From JACQPU01 sp039961715 (GTDB taxonomy: Bacteria > Bacteroidota > Ignavibacteria > UBA10030): a stretch of 52,947 nucleotides of DNA. The stretch covers positions 1-52,947 of the forward strand of contig JABRVW010000012.1 of NCBI GenBank assembly GCA_039961715.1. The letters run 5' to 3'. Below the pieces are notes generated by a model. That model did not search any database. It saw nothing but the letters and a program-made list of their open reading frames with translations, and was not told the DNA's origin. The position numbers were made by a program, and so were the translations under genes. Shown one piece after another: positions 1-10,089 of the stretch; the stretch's first letter is position 1, and the number at the start of each line of letters is the position of its first letter.

Positions 1-2030
<2,030 letters not shown>

Positions 2031-2034
<4 letters not shown>

Positions 2035-2741
2035 TCAGCCGGCCTCCCCGGGTTGACGAGGGCAATCAACAACCGGACGGGCAGGCTTCGGACATTCTGC
2101 ACCAGAAGGCCACCATCCACTACGGGGCGGAGCTGATCCGTAAGGGGATCCACCTCTGTTCTCTCTCCATTCCGATTGTGTACTATCACATTTCCCGCGA
2201 GTCAGCCCTTTTCATTCTTCTTCCGGTCACAGCAGCGTTTTTCATTACGGATATCGCCCGGTACACCATTCCTGCCGTCAGCGCGTGGTACTATCGCACC
2301 TTCGGCATGCTGTTGCGTCAGCATGAGCAGGACCACAAAACCAGGAGGCTGACGGGAGCGACCAACATCCTCCTCTCCGCAGTGGTCTGTGTTGCACTCC
2401 TGCCGAAGATTATTACGGTGAACGCTTTCGCGATTCTGATCATTTCCGACACTACGTCCGCCCTCGTCGGTCGCCGGTTCGGAACGCGGCGGTTCCTGGG
2501 GAAGAGTCTCGAGGGCACGCTTGCCTTTTTCCTCTCTGCGCTCCTCGTTGTCCTCATAGCCCCGAAAGCCACGGGAACGCCGGTGGAATATTTCCTCTGG
2601 ATTGCCGGTGCGGCCGCGGGCGCCCTTGCGGAGGCCTCGCTTACCCGAGTGGACGACAACATTTCTGTCCCTTTGACGGTGGGCCTGGTGGTCTGGGGAT
2701 TGTATTGGCTGTTTCTGCCCGGAGTGAATCTGTATTCGTAA
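2031..2741 (+). CDS. SEC59/phytol-kinase-like CTP-dependent membrane enzyme
   Basis: Predicted integral membrane protein of 236 residues related to dolichol kinase, phytol kinase and phosphatidate cytidylyltransferase. These enzymes use CTP on polyprenols or phosphatidate. Seen: several hydrophobic helices, DTTSALVGRRFG at 140-151, KSLEGTLAFF at 158-167 and DDNISVPL at 208-215; these match the conserved D..(A/S)..GR..G, K(S)xEG and DNxxxP blocks of the family. I chose the ATG at 2031 because it overlaps the ftsH stop (ATGA); the longer open frame to 1659 lies wholly inside ftsH. The substrate cannot be read from sequence; a polyprenol or isoprenoid alcohol is the family-based guess. Confidence 0.8.
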
Positions 2742-2762
2742 CCTGACCTGAGGAGATGTCCC

Positions 2763-3854
2763 ATGAGATTCATTGTTTCCTTCGGCCTTACCGCAGTGCT
2801 GTTGATCGGCTGTGGCGGGTTCAAGATGCCGGCGGCGGGGCCGGACGACGAGATCGCGGTCTTTGCCGATGATACCACCTGGCAGACGCTGGAACCGATT
2901 CTCCGCCGGGTCTTTGAGGATACTGTCTGGACCCCCCAGCCCGAGCCGTGGTTCACGTTGAAAAGAGTCCCGTTTGAAGAATGGGGAGCATATGAGAAGT
3001 GGAAGAATCGTGTGATTGTTGGTCCTCTCGACGGAGCAGGAGCAGTATCGTCTTATATCACGAATTCCCTTGATACGACAGTCAGGAATCTCGTCATGGA
3101 AGGGAAGGAATTTGTGTTCAACAAATATGACTCACGGGCCCGCGGCCAGTTGTTGATGTTTCTCACCGCACAGGATTTGAGAACCCTCGGTGGAGCCATT
3201 GGCAGCAACGCAAGCGAACTTTCGTACTACTTCCGCCGAATGTCCCTGCGCCGTGAGTTAGCCGATGTTGCCGAGGAAGCCGCGTACCACAAACGGGACA
3301 TCTCCCGCAGTCTGGCCCGCAACTACGGGTGGACCATGACGATCCAGCATGACTACCATGTCGCAATCGACTCGGCCGAGGCCCGGTTCTTCTGGATCCG
3401 CCGCGCGACCCCGGCCGACATGGAGCGGTGGATCTTCGTGCACTGGAGGGATATCAGGGATCCCGGCATCCTCACAGACCAGTATGTTCTGGCGCTCAGG
3501 GACAGCGTGACGCGAAGATTTCTCCGGACCGTCGGGGACGATGCGCATGTGGAGATCGCCCCGTATCATTTGAAGATCGAAAACGTGAATTTCCTGGAGC
3601 GCTTCGCATACGAAACGCGCGGCAACTGGAGGTTCAGCGACAAGAGCGGCGGAGGGCCCTTTGTGAATTACACGTTTTACGACACCCCGACGCGAAGGCT
3701 GTACATGCTGGACGGATCCGTTTTTGCTCCTCGTGTGGAGAAGAAGAAGCTGATCCTCCAGGTGGATGCGTTGTTGCAGACCTTCCGGACTGTTGCCGAA
3801 TTAAGCGAAGAGGAACGGGGGGAACTTGGACTGGGAAAGAGCCCCGGCAAGTGA
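2763..3854 (+). CDS. DUF4837 family lipoprotein
   Basis: Predicted lipoprotein of 363 residues. The N-terminus is a short basic/hydrophobic signal ending in a lipobox, LLIGC, with the acylated cysteine at residue 17. The body resembles the DUF4837 family of Bacteroidota-type genomes: an early DDTTW segment, a central region, and a late GNWRFSDKSGGGPF block. The function of the family is not known. A good Shine-Dalgarno sequence (gaggag) sits just before the ATG. The gene lies 21 bp after the SEC59-like gene and probably shares its transcript. Its TGA abuts the stop of the convergent exonuclease gene with no spacer. Confidence 0.75.
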   Translation: MRFIVSFGLTAVLLIGCGGFKMPAAGPDDEIAVFADDTTWQTLEPILRRVFEDTVWTPQPEPWFTLKRVPFEEWGAYEKWKNRVIVGPLDGAGAVSSYITNSLDTTVRNLVMEGKEFVFNKYDSRARGQLLMFLTAQDLRTLGGAIGSNASELSYYFRRMSLRRELADVAEEAAYHKRDISRSLARNYGWTMTIQHDYHVAIDSAEARFFWIRRATPADMERWIFVHWRDIRDPGILTDQYVLALRDSVTRRFLRTVGDDAHVEIAPYHLKIENVNFLERFAYETRGNWRFSDKSGGGPFVNYTFYDTPTRRLYMLDGSVFAPRVEKKKLILQVDALLQTFRTVAELSEEERGELGLGKSPGK

Positions 3855-4400
3855 TCACCAGCGCACGTGGACGGTCAGAGGCGGTCCGCCCATCTTGTCG
3901 AGATAACGAACATATCCGTACGTTCGCGCATACCGGACAACATCGACCAGCACCTTGACATCCTGCTCACAGTACGCCGTGATCAGATCGATCCTGCCTT
4001 CCTTCCACCATTGCAGGGATTGTAGTCCGTTCGCGGTCTTGCCCACCTGAAGCGTTGCCTTGGCAATGGAGTCGAGGGAGAGCCGGTGGCCCAGGCGGTT
4101 CCGCAGATCTTTGAGGAGATCGAACGAACGCTGGTAGATCCCGGCCACGTCCCCGTAGTAGCTCAGCACCTTCGCATCAAATCCGTCGCCATTGAAGCTG
4201 ATGATCCTGTCGAATGAAGCGAGATAGGCGATCATGGCAGGCGCATCAGATTCCTGCCAATGACGAAATCCCTCCAGAGCCGACCACGTCACCCCGACCG
4301 CGAGGCGCATCAGATGCACGTTTTCCCACCCGACCTCGTCCGCAGACCTCTGTGTTTCAATATCGTAGTAGACTTCTGTCGCAAACAGATCGAGCTGCAT
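3855..4400 (-). CDS. DEDDy-type 3'-5' exonuclease-like protein (ribonuclease H-like fold)
   Basis: Predicted stand-alone nuclease of 181 residues. The DEDD pattern is complete: D13 and E15 in YYDIET, a second block SFNGDGFD at 68-75 with D75, and the YxxxD block Y143-D147 in YCEQD. These would bind two metal ions. The arrangement resembles the YprB/predicted exonuclease group rather than the proofreading domain of a polymerase, and no polymerase or helicase domain is attached. It starts 9 bp after the cstA stop and so is probably the last gene of that transcript. Its nucleic acid substrate is unknown. Confidence 0.75.
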   Translation of the reverse strand: MQLDLFATEVYYDIETQRSADEVGWENVHLMRLAVGVTWSALEGFRHWQESDAPAMIAYLASFDRIISFNGDGFDAKVLSYYGDVAGIYQRSFDLLKDLRNRLGHRLSLDSIAKATLQVGKTANGLQSLQWWKEGRIDLITAYCEQDVKVLVDVVRYARTYGYVRYLDKMGGPPLTVHVRW

Positions 4401-4409
4401 CCGGCGACC

Positions 4410-6263
4410 TCAGGAGCAGCCGTATTCGGGAGGGGCGAAGCCGGGATCGCCGGCAGAGACCGGTTTCCCGTTGACGGAGTATTGACGAAGCACGAGGACC
4501 CTGTACCATCGCCTGAAGGCCTCTGTCAGGACCGCCACAGCGCAAATCATGATGATGAGCGTAAGGATGGAATTCACGTATCCCTGCATCGCAGTACCTT
4601 CCTTGGCGGTGAGGGGCAGGAAATTATCCACGATGTTGAGATAGCAGGCTATGAGAGTTGTCGAAGTAACGAACAGCATCGGCACAAAGGTCACCCAGGC
4701 ATATTTTGCCCGTCCGGCATTGATGATGGCACTTGTCGCCACAGCGAGCGCAACACCGGCCAGCAACTGGTTTGCAGTGCCGAACATGGGCCAGATCGTG
4801 CTGATCGAGCCGGTCCAGATGAAGTATGCCCATGCGACGACGACGACCGCCGTGGAAAGGAGGGCTCCCGGGAGCCAGTCGGTCTTTTCAAGGGGCTTCC
4901 AGAGGCGACCGGCATATTCCTGGACCAGAAACCGCGCGACTCTTGTTCCTGTATCGATGGTGGTCAGGATAAACAGTGCTTCGAACATGATGGCAAAGTG
5001 GTACCAGAACGACATCAGGCCGGCCATGCCGGGAATCCCTGCGAAGATCTGCGCGAAACCGACGGCGAGCGAAACTGCCCCGCCGGTTCGTCCGGCAATC
5101 TGCTCGCCCACTTCCAGCGAAAGCATTTCAAGGTTCACCGGGTCGATTCCGAGCGCGGCGAACTTTTCAGGCGGCACGTTGATCGCAAAGTAATCTCCCG
5201 GCCAGAGCGAGCTTGCCGCGATCAATGCGATAATTCCTACGAGGCCTTCCATGAGCATGGCACCGTAACCGATCATTCGCGCATCTGATTCTCTGTTGAT
5301 CATTTTCGGCGTGGTGCCGGACGACACCAGGGCGTGAAACCCGGAGATCGCTCCGCATGCGATCGTAATGAACACGAAGGGGTAGATCTTGCCGGGGATG
5401 ATCGGTCCGCCGCCATGGATGAACTCCGTGATGGCGGGCATGTGAAGATGCGGTTGCACAACCATCACGCCGATGACCAACGCTGCGATCGTGCCGATCT
5501 TCATGTAGGAGCTCAGGTAATCTCTCGGGCACAGGAGCAGCCACACGGGGAGAATCGAAGCGATGAAGCCATAGAGCGCGATGGAGAGGACGATTCCATC
5601 GCGCGAGAGGGTAAAGTACGGCTCAAGGAACGAGCCGGGGATGAAGCTTCCCGCAAACACGGCTCCAAACACCCCAATCACACCGACCAGGCTCGCCTCG
5701 CCCACCCTGCCCGGACGAATCCGGTACATCCAGAGACCCACAAACAGCGCCAGTGGGATGGTCGCGGCGATTGTGAACGTCCCCCAGGCGCTTTCAGCAA
5801 GAGCATTGACGACCGCCAGGCCCAGTCCAGCCAGGGCAATGATGATAATGATGAGGATCGCGACGGAACCGACGACGCCGGCGAGCGGGCTGATCTCATG
5901 CCTGGCAATCTCCGCCAGGGACTTCCCCTTGCGTCGGATCGACGCCGCCAGCACCACAAAATCGTGCACGGCGCCGCCAAGCACCACGCCAATCAAAAGC
6001 CACAGAAAACCGGGGAGATAGCCGAATTGTGTCGCGAGCACAGGCCCAATCAACGGACCCGCCCCCGAGATCGCAGCGAAGTGATGCCCGAAGAGCACCC
6101 ATTTATTGGTCGGATGGTAGTTCTGCCCGTCGTTCAGCACATGAGCCGGCGTCTGCCTGCTGTCGTCAAGTGCAACGACTTTCGCTGCGATGAATGCGCT
6201 GTAGTAACGATAGGCAATCGCCATCACGCACAGCGCGGCGATAATCAGCGGGAGTGCATTCAT
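4410..6263 (-). CDS. cstA: Carbon starvation protein CstA family transporter
   Basis: Multi-spanning inner-membrane protein of 617 residues. CstA-family proteins take up peptides or pyruvate, often when carbon is scarce. The diagnostic N-terminal block is present: PTNKWVLFGHHFAAISGAGP followed by PVLATQFGYLPGF, roughly residues 52-85. Many hydrophobic helices run along the whole length, and the downstream WPMFGTANQLLAG block is also typical. The protein is full-length. It is followed by the exonuclease gene at 9 bp and preceded by pncA at 16 bp, so it may be cotranscribed with the NAD salvage genes. Confidence 0.95.
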   Translation of the reverse strand: MNALPLIIAALCVMAIAYRYYSAFIAAKVVALDDSRQTPAHVLNDGQNYHPTNKWVLFGHHFAAISGAGPLIGPVLATQFGYLPGFLWLLIGVVLGGAVHDFVVLAASIRRKGKSLAEIARHEISPLAGVVGSVAILIIIIIALAGLGLAVVNALAESAWGTFTIAATIPLALFVGLWMYRIRPGRVGEASLVGVIGVFGAVFAGSFIPGSFLEPYFTLSRDGIVLSIALYGFIASILPVWLLLCPRDYLSSYMKIGTIAALVIGVMVVQPHLHMPAITEFIHGGGPIIPGKIYPFVFITIACGAISGFHALVSSGTTPKMINRESDARMIGYGAMLMEGLVGIIALIAASSLWPGDYFAINVPPEKFAALGIDPVNLEMLSLEVGEQIAGRTGGAVSLAVGFAQIFAGIPGMAGLMSFWYHFAIMFEALFILTTIDTGTRVARFLVQEYAGRLWKPLEKTDWLPGALLSTAVVVVAWAYFIWTGSISTIWPMFGTANQLLAGVALAVATSAIINAGRAKYAWVTFVPMLFVTSTTLIACYLNIVDNFLPLTAKEGTAMQGYVNSILTLIIMICAVAVLTEAFRRWYRVLVLRQYSVNGKPVSAGDPGFAPPEYGCS

Positions 6264-6279
6264 GAAGTCACCCTGAAGC

Positions 6280-6822
6280 TCATGGCAAGTCTCCGGATTT
6301 CAGAAGCGTGACCCCCGCCTTCTTCATTTCCTCAATGGCTTTCTCCCCGTCCCCCGGATTCACATCGACTGCCGCAATCGCATCGGTCACGAGATAGGTC
6401 CTGAAACCATTCCTGACGGAATCAAGAGCCGAGGCCCGGACACAATAGTCGGTCGCGAGACCCACAACATAGAGCTCGTCCACTCCCTTTCCCTTCAAGT
6501 ATTCCGTCAGATCGAGATTCGTCGCTTCGTACGCGGAGTAGCCGTCATCCTTGTCACCCGTTCCCTTCAGGAACACCTGCTGGATTCGTTCGCTTTCAAG
6601 GTCCGGATGAAACTCCGCACCCCGTGTGTTGTGCACGCAATGGACTGGCCATTTCCTGAAATGCACCGTCTTGTGCGGATGCCAATCCTTTGAAGCAACC
6701 ACCACCGGAAACTTCTTCATCAGGCGATTGATCACGGGAACGACTCTGTCTCCTTCCGGAACGGCAAGCGTTCCTCCGGGACAGAAGTCGTTCTGCACAT
6801 CGACAACCAACAGTCCTTTCAT
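6280..6822 (-). CDS. pncA: Nicotinamidase
   Basis: Hydrolyses nicotinamide to nicotinate, the first step of NAD salvage. All catalytic parts are visible in the 180-residue protein: nucleophile-activating D8 in VDVQNDF, lysine K86 in VFLKG, cysteine C127 in ATDYC, and metal ligands D46, H48 and H54 in the DWHPHKTVHF block. The start overlaps the stop of pncB (ATGA), so the two salvage steps are translationally coupled, with pncB translated first. Confidence 0.95.
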   Translation of the reverse strand: MKGLLVVDVQNDFCPGGTLAVPEGDRVVPVINRLMKKFPVVVASKDWHPHKTVHFRKWPVHCVHNTRGAEFHPDLESERIQQVFLKGTGDKDDGYSAYEATNLDLTEYLKGKGVDELYVVGLATDYCVRASALDSVRNGFRTYLVTDAIAAVDVNPGDGEKAIEEMKKAGVTLLKSGDLP

Positions 6823-8243
6823 CCCTTACCACCTCCAAAGAACGTCTTATGCATTGATTCAATGAGCTCCGACCGCAGTTCCATCAGTTTATGGCTGATG
6901 CCCACCTTGTACACGTGGGGATTTTCAAACCGTTTGTGCTCGGGAGCCAGGGTAGCGAGCCGGGTCCTGGCAAAGTCGGCCGACTCGCCAATGGTCCATC
7001 CCTGCCCGGCCTTTCCCCGCTTCATCACCGTCTCCATGATCGGCTCGAAGTTCATTCTTCCCACCGGACTGCGATTCTCCGGAAAGAACGGATGATACAT
7101 CCAGTCGAGCCGATCCTCACCTTCGAGGACGATGGCATCGCCGTAGAACATGCCATCGCGACCGACGTAGCGGAAAACCCGCTTCCTGCCCGGCAGGGTT
7201 ATCTTCGCGAAATTTTCTGAAAACTTCAGCCGTGGCTTGTCGCCGCACATGCTGAGCTTGTAAACACCGTCGAGTGCGGCAGACGACTGCCCCGTGACGA
7301 GCTTCGTGCCAACGCCGAAGGCATCGATCGGCGCATCCTGTTCCAGGAGGCTTCTGATGACATACTCGTCAAGCTGGTTGGACGCGACGATCTTCACGTA
7401 GGACAAACCCGCCTCGTCCAGCATCACGCGTGCTTTGCGGCTGAGGTAGGCCAGGTCGCCGCTGTCAAGCCGAATCCCTGCCAGGCGCTGGCCACGGGCT
7501 TCCATCTCTTTTGCCACTGTGATGGCATTCGGCAGGCCACTCTTAAGCGTGTTGTAGGTATCGACGAGGAGAACGCAACGGTCAGGATAGATCTCGGAAA
7601 ATTTGCGAAACGCGGCCAACTCGCTGTCAAAGCTCTGGACCCAGGAATGCGCCTGCGTGCCGGTGAGTTCCAGCCCGAATTGAAACGCGGCATACACGTT
7701 GGATGTGGCGTCAAATCCGCCGATCACGGCTGCCTTGCTGGCATGCACGCCGCCGTACCCCTGGGCGCGCCGCAACCCGAAGTCCACCACGCGGCGGTCA
7801 CCGGCAACTCCGCGTATACGCGATGCCTTTGTGGCTATAAGGGATTCGAAATTCAGAATATTCAGCAGGACGGTCTCGATGATCTGTGTCTCGATGATCG
7901 AACCTTCAACGCGCAGAACCGTCTCCAGCGGAAACACGACCTCGCCTTCCCTCACGGAGAGAACATCTCCCTGAAACCGAAATGACCTCAGATACTCAAG
8001 AAATCTCTGATCAAGTCCTCTATCTTTCAGGAATCGAACATCCTCATCATCAAACCTGAACGTTTCCAGCGCCTTGAGGAGGTCTTCCAGACCTGCAAAG
8101 AGCACATACCCGCCGCCGAAGGGATTTTCCCGGAAGAAATAGTCGAAGGTCGCCGGAAGGTCGCCCTTGCCGGACAGATAGAACGCCTGGCACATCGTGA
8201 ATTCATAAAAATCGGTGTACAGACCTGCGTGTTTCTCGAGCAT
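6819..8243 (-). CDS. pncB: Nicotinate phosphoribosyltransferase
   Basis: Converts nicotinate and PRPP to nicotinate mononucleotide using ATP. It has 474 residues, the usual length of the longer NAPRTase form. Supporting blocks are the N-terminal LYTDFYEFTMCQAF, FAGLEDLL, the active-site GTQAHSWVQSF with the histidine phosphorylated in this family, and LVDTYNTLKSG. Its product is the adenylated precursor finally amidated by NadE, encoded at 26330-27175. The ATG at 8243 lies 2 nt past the stop of the YraN-like gene. Confidence 0.95.
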   Translation of the reverse strand: MLEKHAGLYTDFYEFTMCQAFYLSGKGDLPATFDYFFRENPFGGGYVLFAGLEDLLKALETFRFDDEDVRFLKDRGLDQRFLEYLRSFRFQGDVLSVREGEVVFPLETVLRVEGSIIETQIIETVLLNILNFESLIATKASRIRGVAGDRRVVDFGLRRAQGYGGVHASKAAVIGGFDATSNVYAAFQFGLELTGTQAHSWVQSFDSELAAFRKFSEIYPDRCVLLVDTYNTLKSGLPNAITVAKEMEARGQRLAGIRLDSGDLAYLSRKARVMLDEAGLSYVKIVASNQLDEYVIRSLLEQDAPIDAFGVGTKLVTGQSSAALDGVYKLSMCGDKPRLKFSENFAKITLPGRKRVFRYVGRDGMFYGDAIVLEGEDRLDWMYHPFFPENRSPVGRMNFEPIMETVMKRGKAGQGWTIGESADFARTRLATLAPEHKRFENPHVYKVGISHKLMELRSELIESMHKTFFGGGKG

Positions 8244-8245
8244 TG

Positions 8246-8605
8246 CTATTGGAAAGCGTTCCGTAGATGTTTGAGTACGACGATGCGTCCCTGGAAGCGG
8301 ATTGAGACGACATCAAACCGGTAGAACCGCTGCGTGAGACGGCGGCGGACACAGTACCCCATGGCGGCCTTGCGGATCCGCTTTTCCTTCGCGTCGCCGA
8401 CGGATTCCTCCGGTTCGCCGAACCTGAGAGATCCCCGGGTCTTGACTTCAACGAACACCAGTTCGCCCTTCTCTTCCGCGACGATGTCAATTTCTCCCCG
8501 CCCGTGCCTGAATTTTGTTTCGTGGATGATGAACCCCTGACTACGGAGAAAATCCACGGCGATCTTCTCGCCCGCATCCCCCTTTCTGAGCGCATTGCGC
8601 GTCAT
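8246..8605 (-). CDS. YraN family (UPF0102) endonuclease-like protein
   Basis: Small protein of 119 residues. Seen: the KGDAGEKIAVDFL start, GEIDIVAEEKGELVFVEVKTR with the D/ExK-type core of the restriction-endonuclease fold, and a C-terminal RFDVVSI block. This is the common UPF0102 pattern. The family is often found, as here, directly downstream of rnhB. Its cellular role is not firmly established; a nuclease role in recombination or repair is inferred from the fold. It lies 16 bp after rnhB. Confidence 0.9.
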   Translation of the reverse strand: MTRNALRKGDAGEKIAVDFLRSQGFIIHETKFRHGRGEIDIVAEEKGELVFVEVKTRGSLRFGEPEESVGDAKEKRIRKAAMGYCVRRRLTQRFYRFDVVSIRFQGRIVVLKHLRNAFQ

Positions 8606-8621
8606 GATCCCCCCAAGTGTT

Positions 8622-9242
8622 CTATGAATTGAACTCCAGCTCGAGTTGATTCAGGCCTTCGAGCTTGAAACTCCTGCGATGAATATCACAGAATCCCAAT
8701 TGCTTAATGGCGTCGATATGTTCGCGCGTGCAGTATCCCTTGTGCCGTGCAAACCCGTATTGCGGATAGAGCCTGTCGAATTCTTCCATCAGCCTGTCAC
8801 GCGTCACCTTGGCCACGATCGACGCGGCGGCGATGGAAAAGCATCGGGCGTCGCCATCGATCAGGTTTTCGAACTTCAGCGTATCATGGCTGAACGAGTT
8901 TCCGTCGGCCAGGACAATCTCCGGCGCCGGCGCCAGCTTCTCCACGGCGATGCGCATCGCCAGGATCGAGGCCTGGAGGATGTTCACCCTGTCGATCGTT
9001 TCGTGGTCGACCACCCCCACGCCGATGCTCACGGCGTTCCGTTCAATGACGGCCAGAAGCTCTTCCCTCTTCTTCCCCGGCAGTTTCTTTGAATCATCCA
9101 CTCCCTCGATGGAAAGGCCTTGCGGAAACATCACAGCCGCGGCCACAACCGGCCCCGCCAGAGGGCCGCGACCTGCCTCGTCGACACCGGCAATCTTTGT
9201 TAACCCCTGGCTCCAGTAGTGTCGTTCGATCGTGAGGGTCAC
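8622..9242 (-). CDS. rnhB: Ribonuclease HII
   Basis: Removes ribonucleotides misincorporated in DNA and RNA of RNA:DNA hybrids. The 206-residue protein has the metal-binding D21-E22 pair in GVDEAGRGPLAGP, a later acidic position in LADGN (D113) and the AAASIVAKVTRD block typical of type HII. The start codon is GTG at 9242, 7 nt after the prenyltransferase stop, so the gene is probably in the same transcript as that gene and yraN. Confidence 0.96.
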   Translation of the reverse strand: MTLTIERHYWSQGLTKIAGVDEAGRGPLAGPVVAAAVMFPQGLSIEGVDDSKKLPGKKREELLAVIERNAVSIGVGVVDHETIDRVNILQASILAMRIAVEKLAPAPEIVLADGNSFSHDTLKFENLIDGDARCFSIAAASIVAKVTRDRLMEEFDRLYPQYGFARHKGYCTREHIDAIKQLGFCDIHRRSFKLEGLNQLELEFNS

Positions 9243-9249
9243 AGCCCGC

Positions 9250-10089
9250 CTACAATCCGATGTACAGCGCGATCAATCCAAGAACCATGTCGGCCTTCAA
9301 CACCGTGCTTAATCTGGCCAGGTTTGCCGGCCCGGCGTCCGTCCACATGGATACAATGACATAACCCAAAACAGCATCCACGACGACGATTGCGGCAAGA
9401 TACGGCATTCCACTGAGTCCCGACAGAAAGGGAACGAGAGTGGCCCCCAGGAGGAGGACAAACGCACCGGTCGCAACAGCCAGCGCGGCGGGGACGCCTT
9501 GTCGTATTGGGAGCGTGCCAGCGTTCCCGGCCTGATCCCCGCGCATATCTTCAATGTCTTTCAGAATCTCTCTGCCCAGGTTCAGCAAGAATGCAAACAG
9601 CGCCGGAAAAAGGGCCCGCCCCGGCTCTCCGGCAACAAAGGCGCCGTACAGGAAGGCCAGTGCCGTCATTGCCGCCACCAGAAGGTTTCCCAGAAGCATC
9701 GTACGCTTCAATACGGCGCTGTACATCAACAGGCCAATCACCGCCGCAAGGGCGATCTCCAACGCCGGAGAATGTAGAAAAAGATTGAGGGAAATGCCAA
9801 TGGCAGAGAGTCCAAACCAGAGGAACACCGCTGCGCGCGGCGTGAGGCTTCCGCGCGGGAGCGGACGCCCAGGCTTGTTCACGCGATCGATCTCGATGTC
9901 AAAGTAATCATTGATCGCGTTTGCTGCACCGCCGATCAGGCCGCCCGCGACCGCGGCAATGAGCGCCCGTACGATGTTTCCTTCAACGCCTCCGGCCAGC
10001 AGAACAGCGGCGGCAATGACCAGCATGATGATCAGCACATTGACGGGCCTTAGGAGCTCGACGGCGGCCGAGAGTTTTTCAAAATTCAT
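9250..10089 (-). CDS. UbiA-family prenyltransferase, digeranylgeranylglyceryl phosphate synthase-like
   Basis: Integral membrane prenyltransferase of 279 residues. The first Mg-diphosphate motif is NAINDYFDIEIDRVNKPGRP (N60, D64, D68) and the second is KDIEDMRGD (D178, D181, D185). The first block is close to that of archaeal geranylgeranylglycerol-phosphate geranylgeranyltransferases, which are widely annotated in Bacteroidota; a menaquinone or heme prenyltransferase cannot be excluded. I chose ATG 10089 because it starts right before the first hydrophobic helix; the open frame extends to 10146 inside the neighbouring gene. The start overlaps the end of the Omp85 gene by 11 bp. Confidence 0.8.
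   Translation of the reverse strand: MNFEKLSAAVELLRPVNVLIIMLVIAAAVLLAGGVEGNIVRALIAAVAGGLIGGAANAINDYFDIEIDRVNKPGRPLPRGSLTPRAAVFLWFGLSAIGISLNLFLHSPALEIALAAVIGLLMYSAVLKRTMLLGNLLVAAMTALAFLYGAFVAGEPGRALFPALFAFLLNLGREILKDIEDMRGDQAGNAGTLPIRQGVPAALAVATGAFVLLLGATLVPFLSGLSGMPYLAAIVVVDAVLGYVIVSMWTDAGPANLARLSTVLKADMVLGLIALYIGL

Noticed and set aside
4260..5288. Long plus-strand open frame of 342 codons opposite cstA
   Set aside because: It mirrors the cstA gene, is rich in His/Arg/Asp without any domain, and comes from the GC-rich codon pattern of the real gene.
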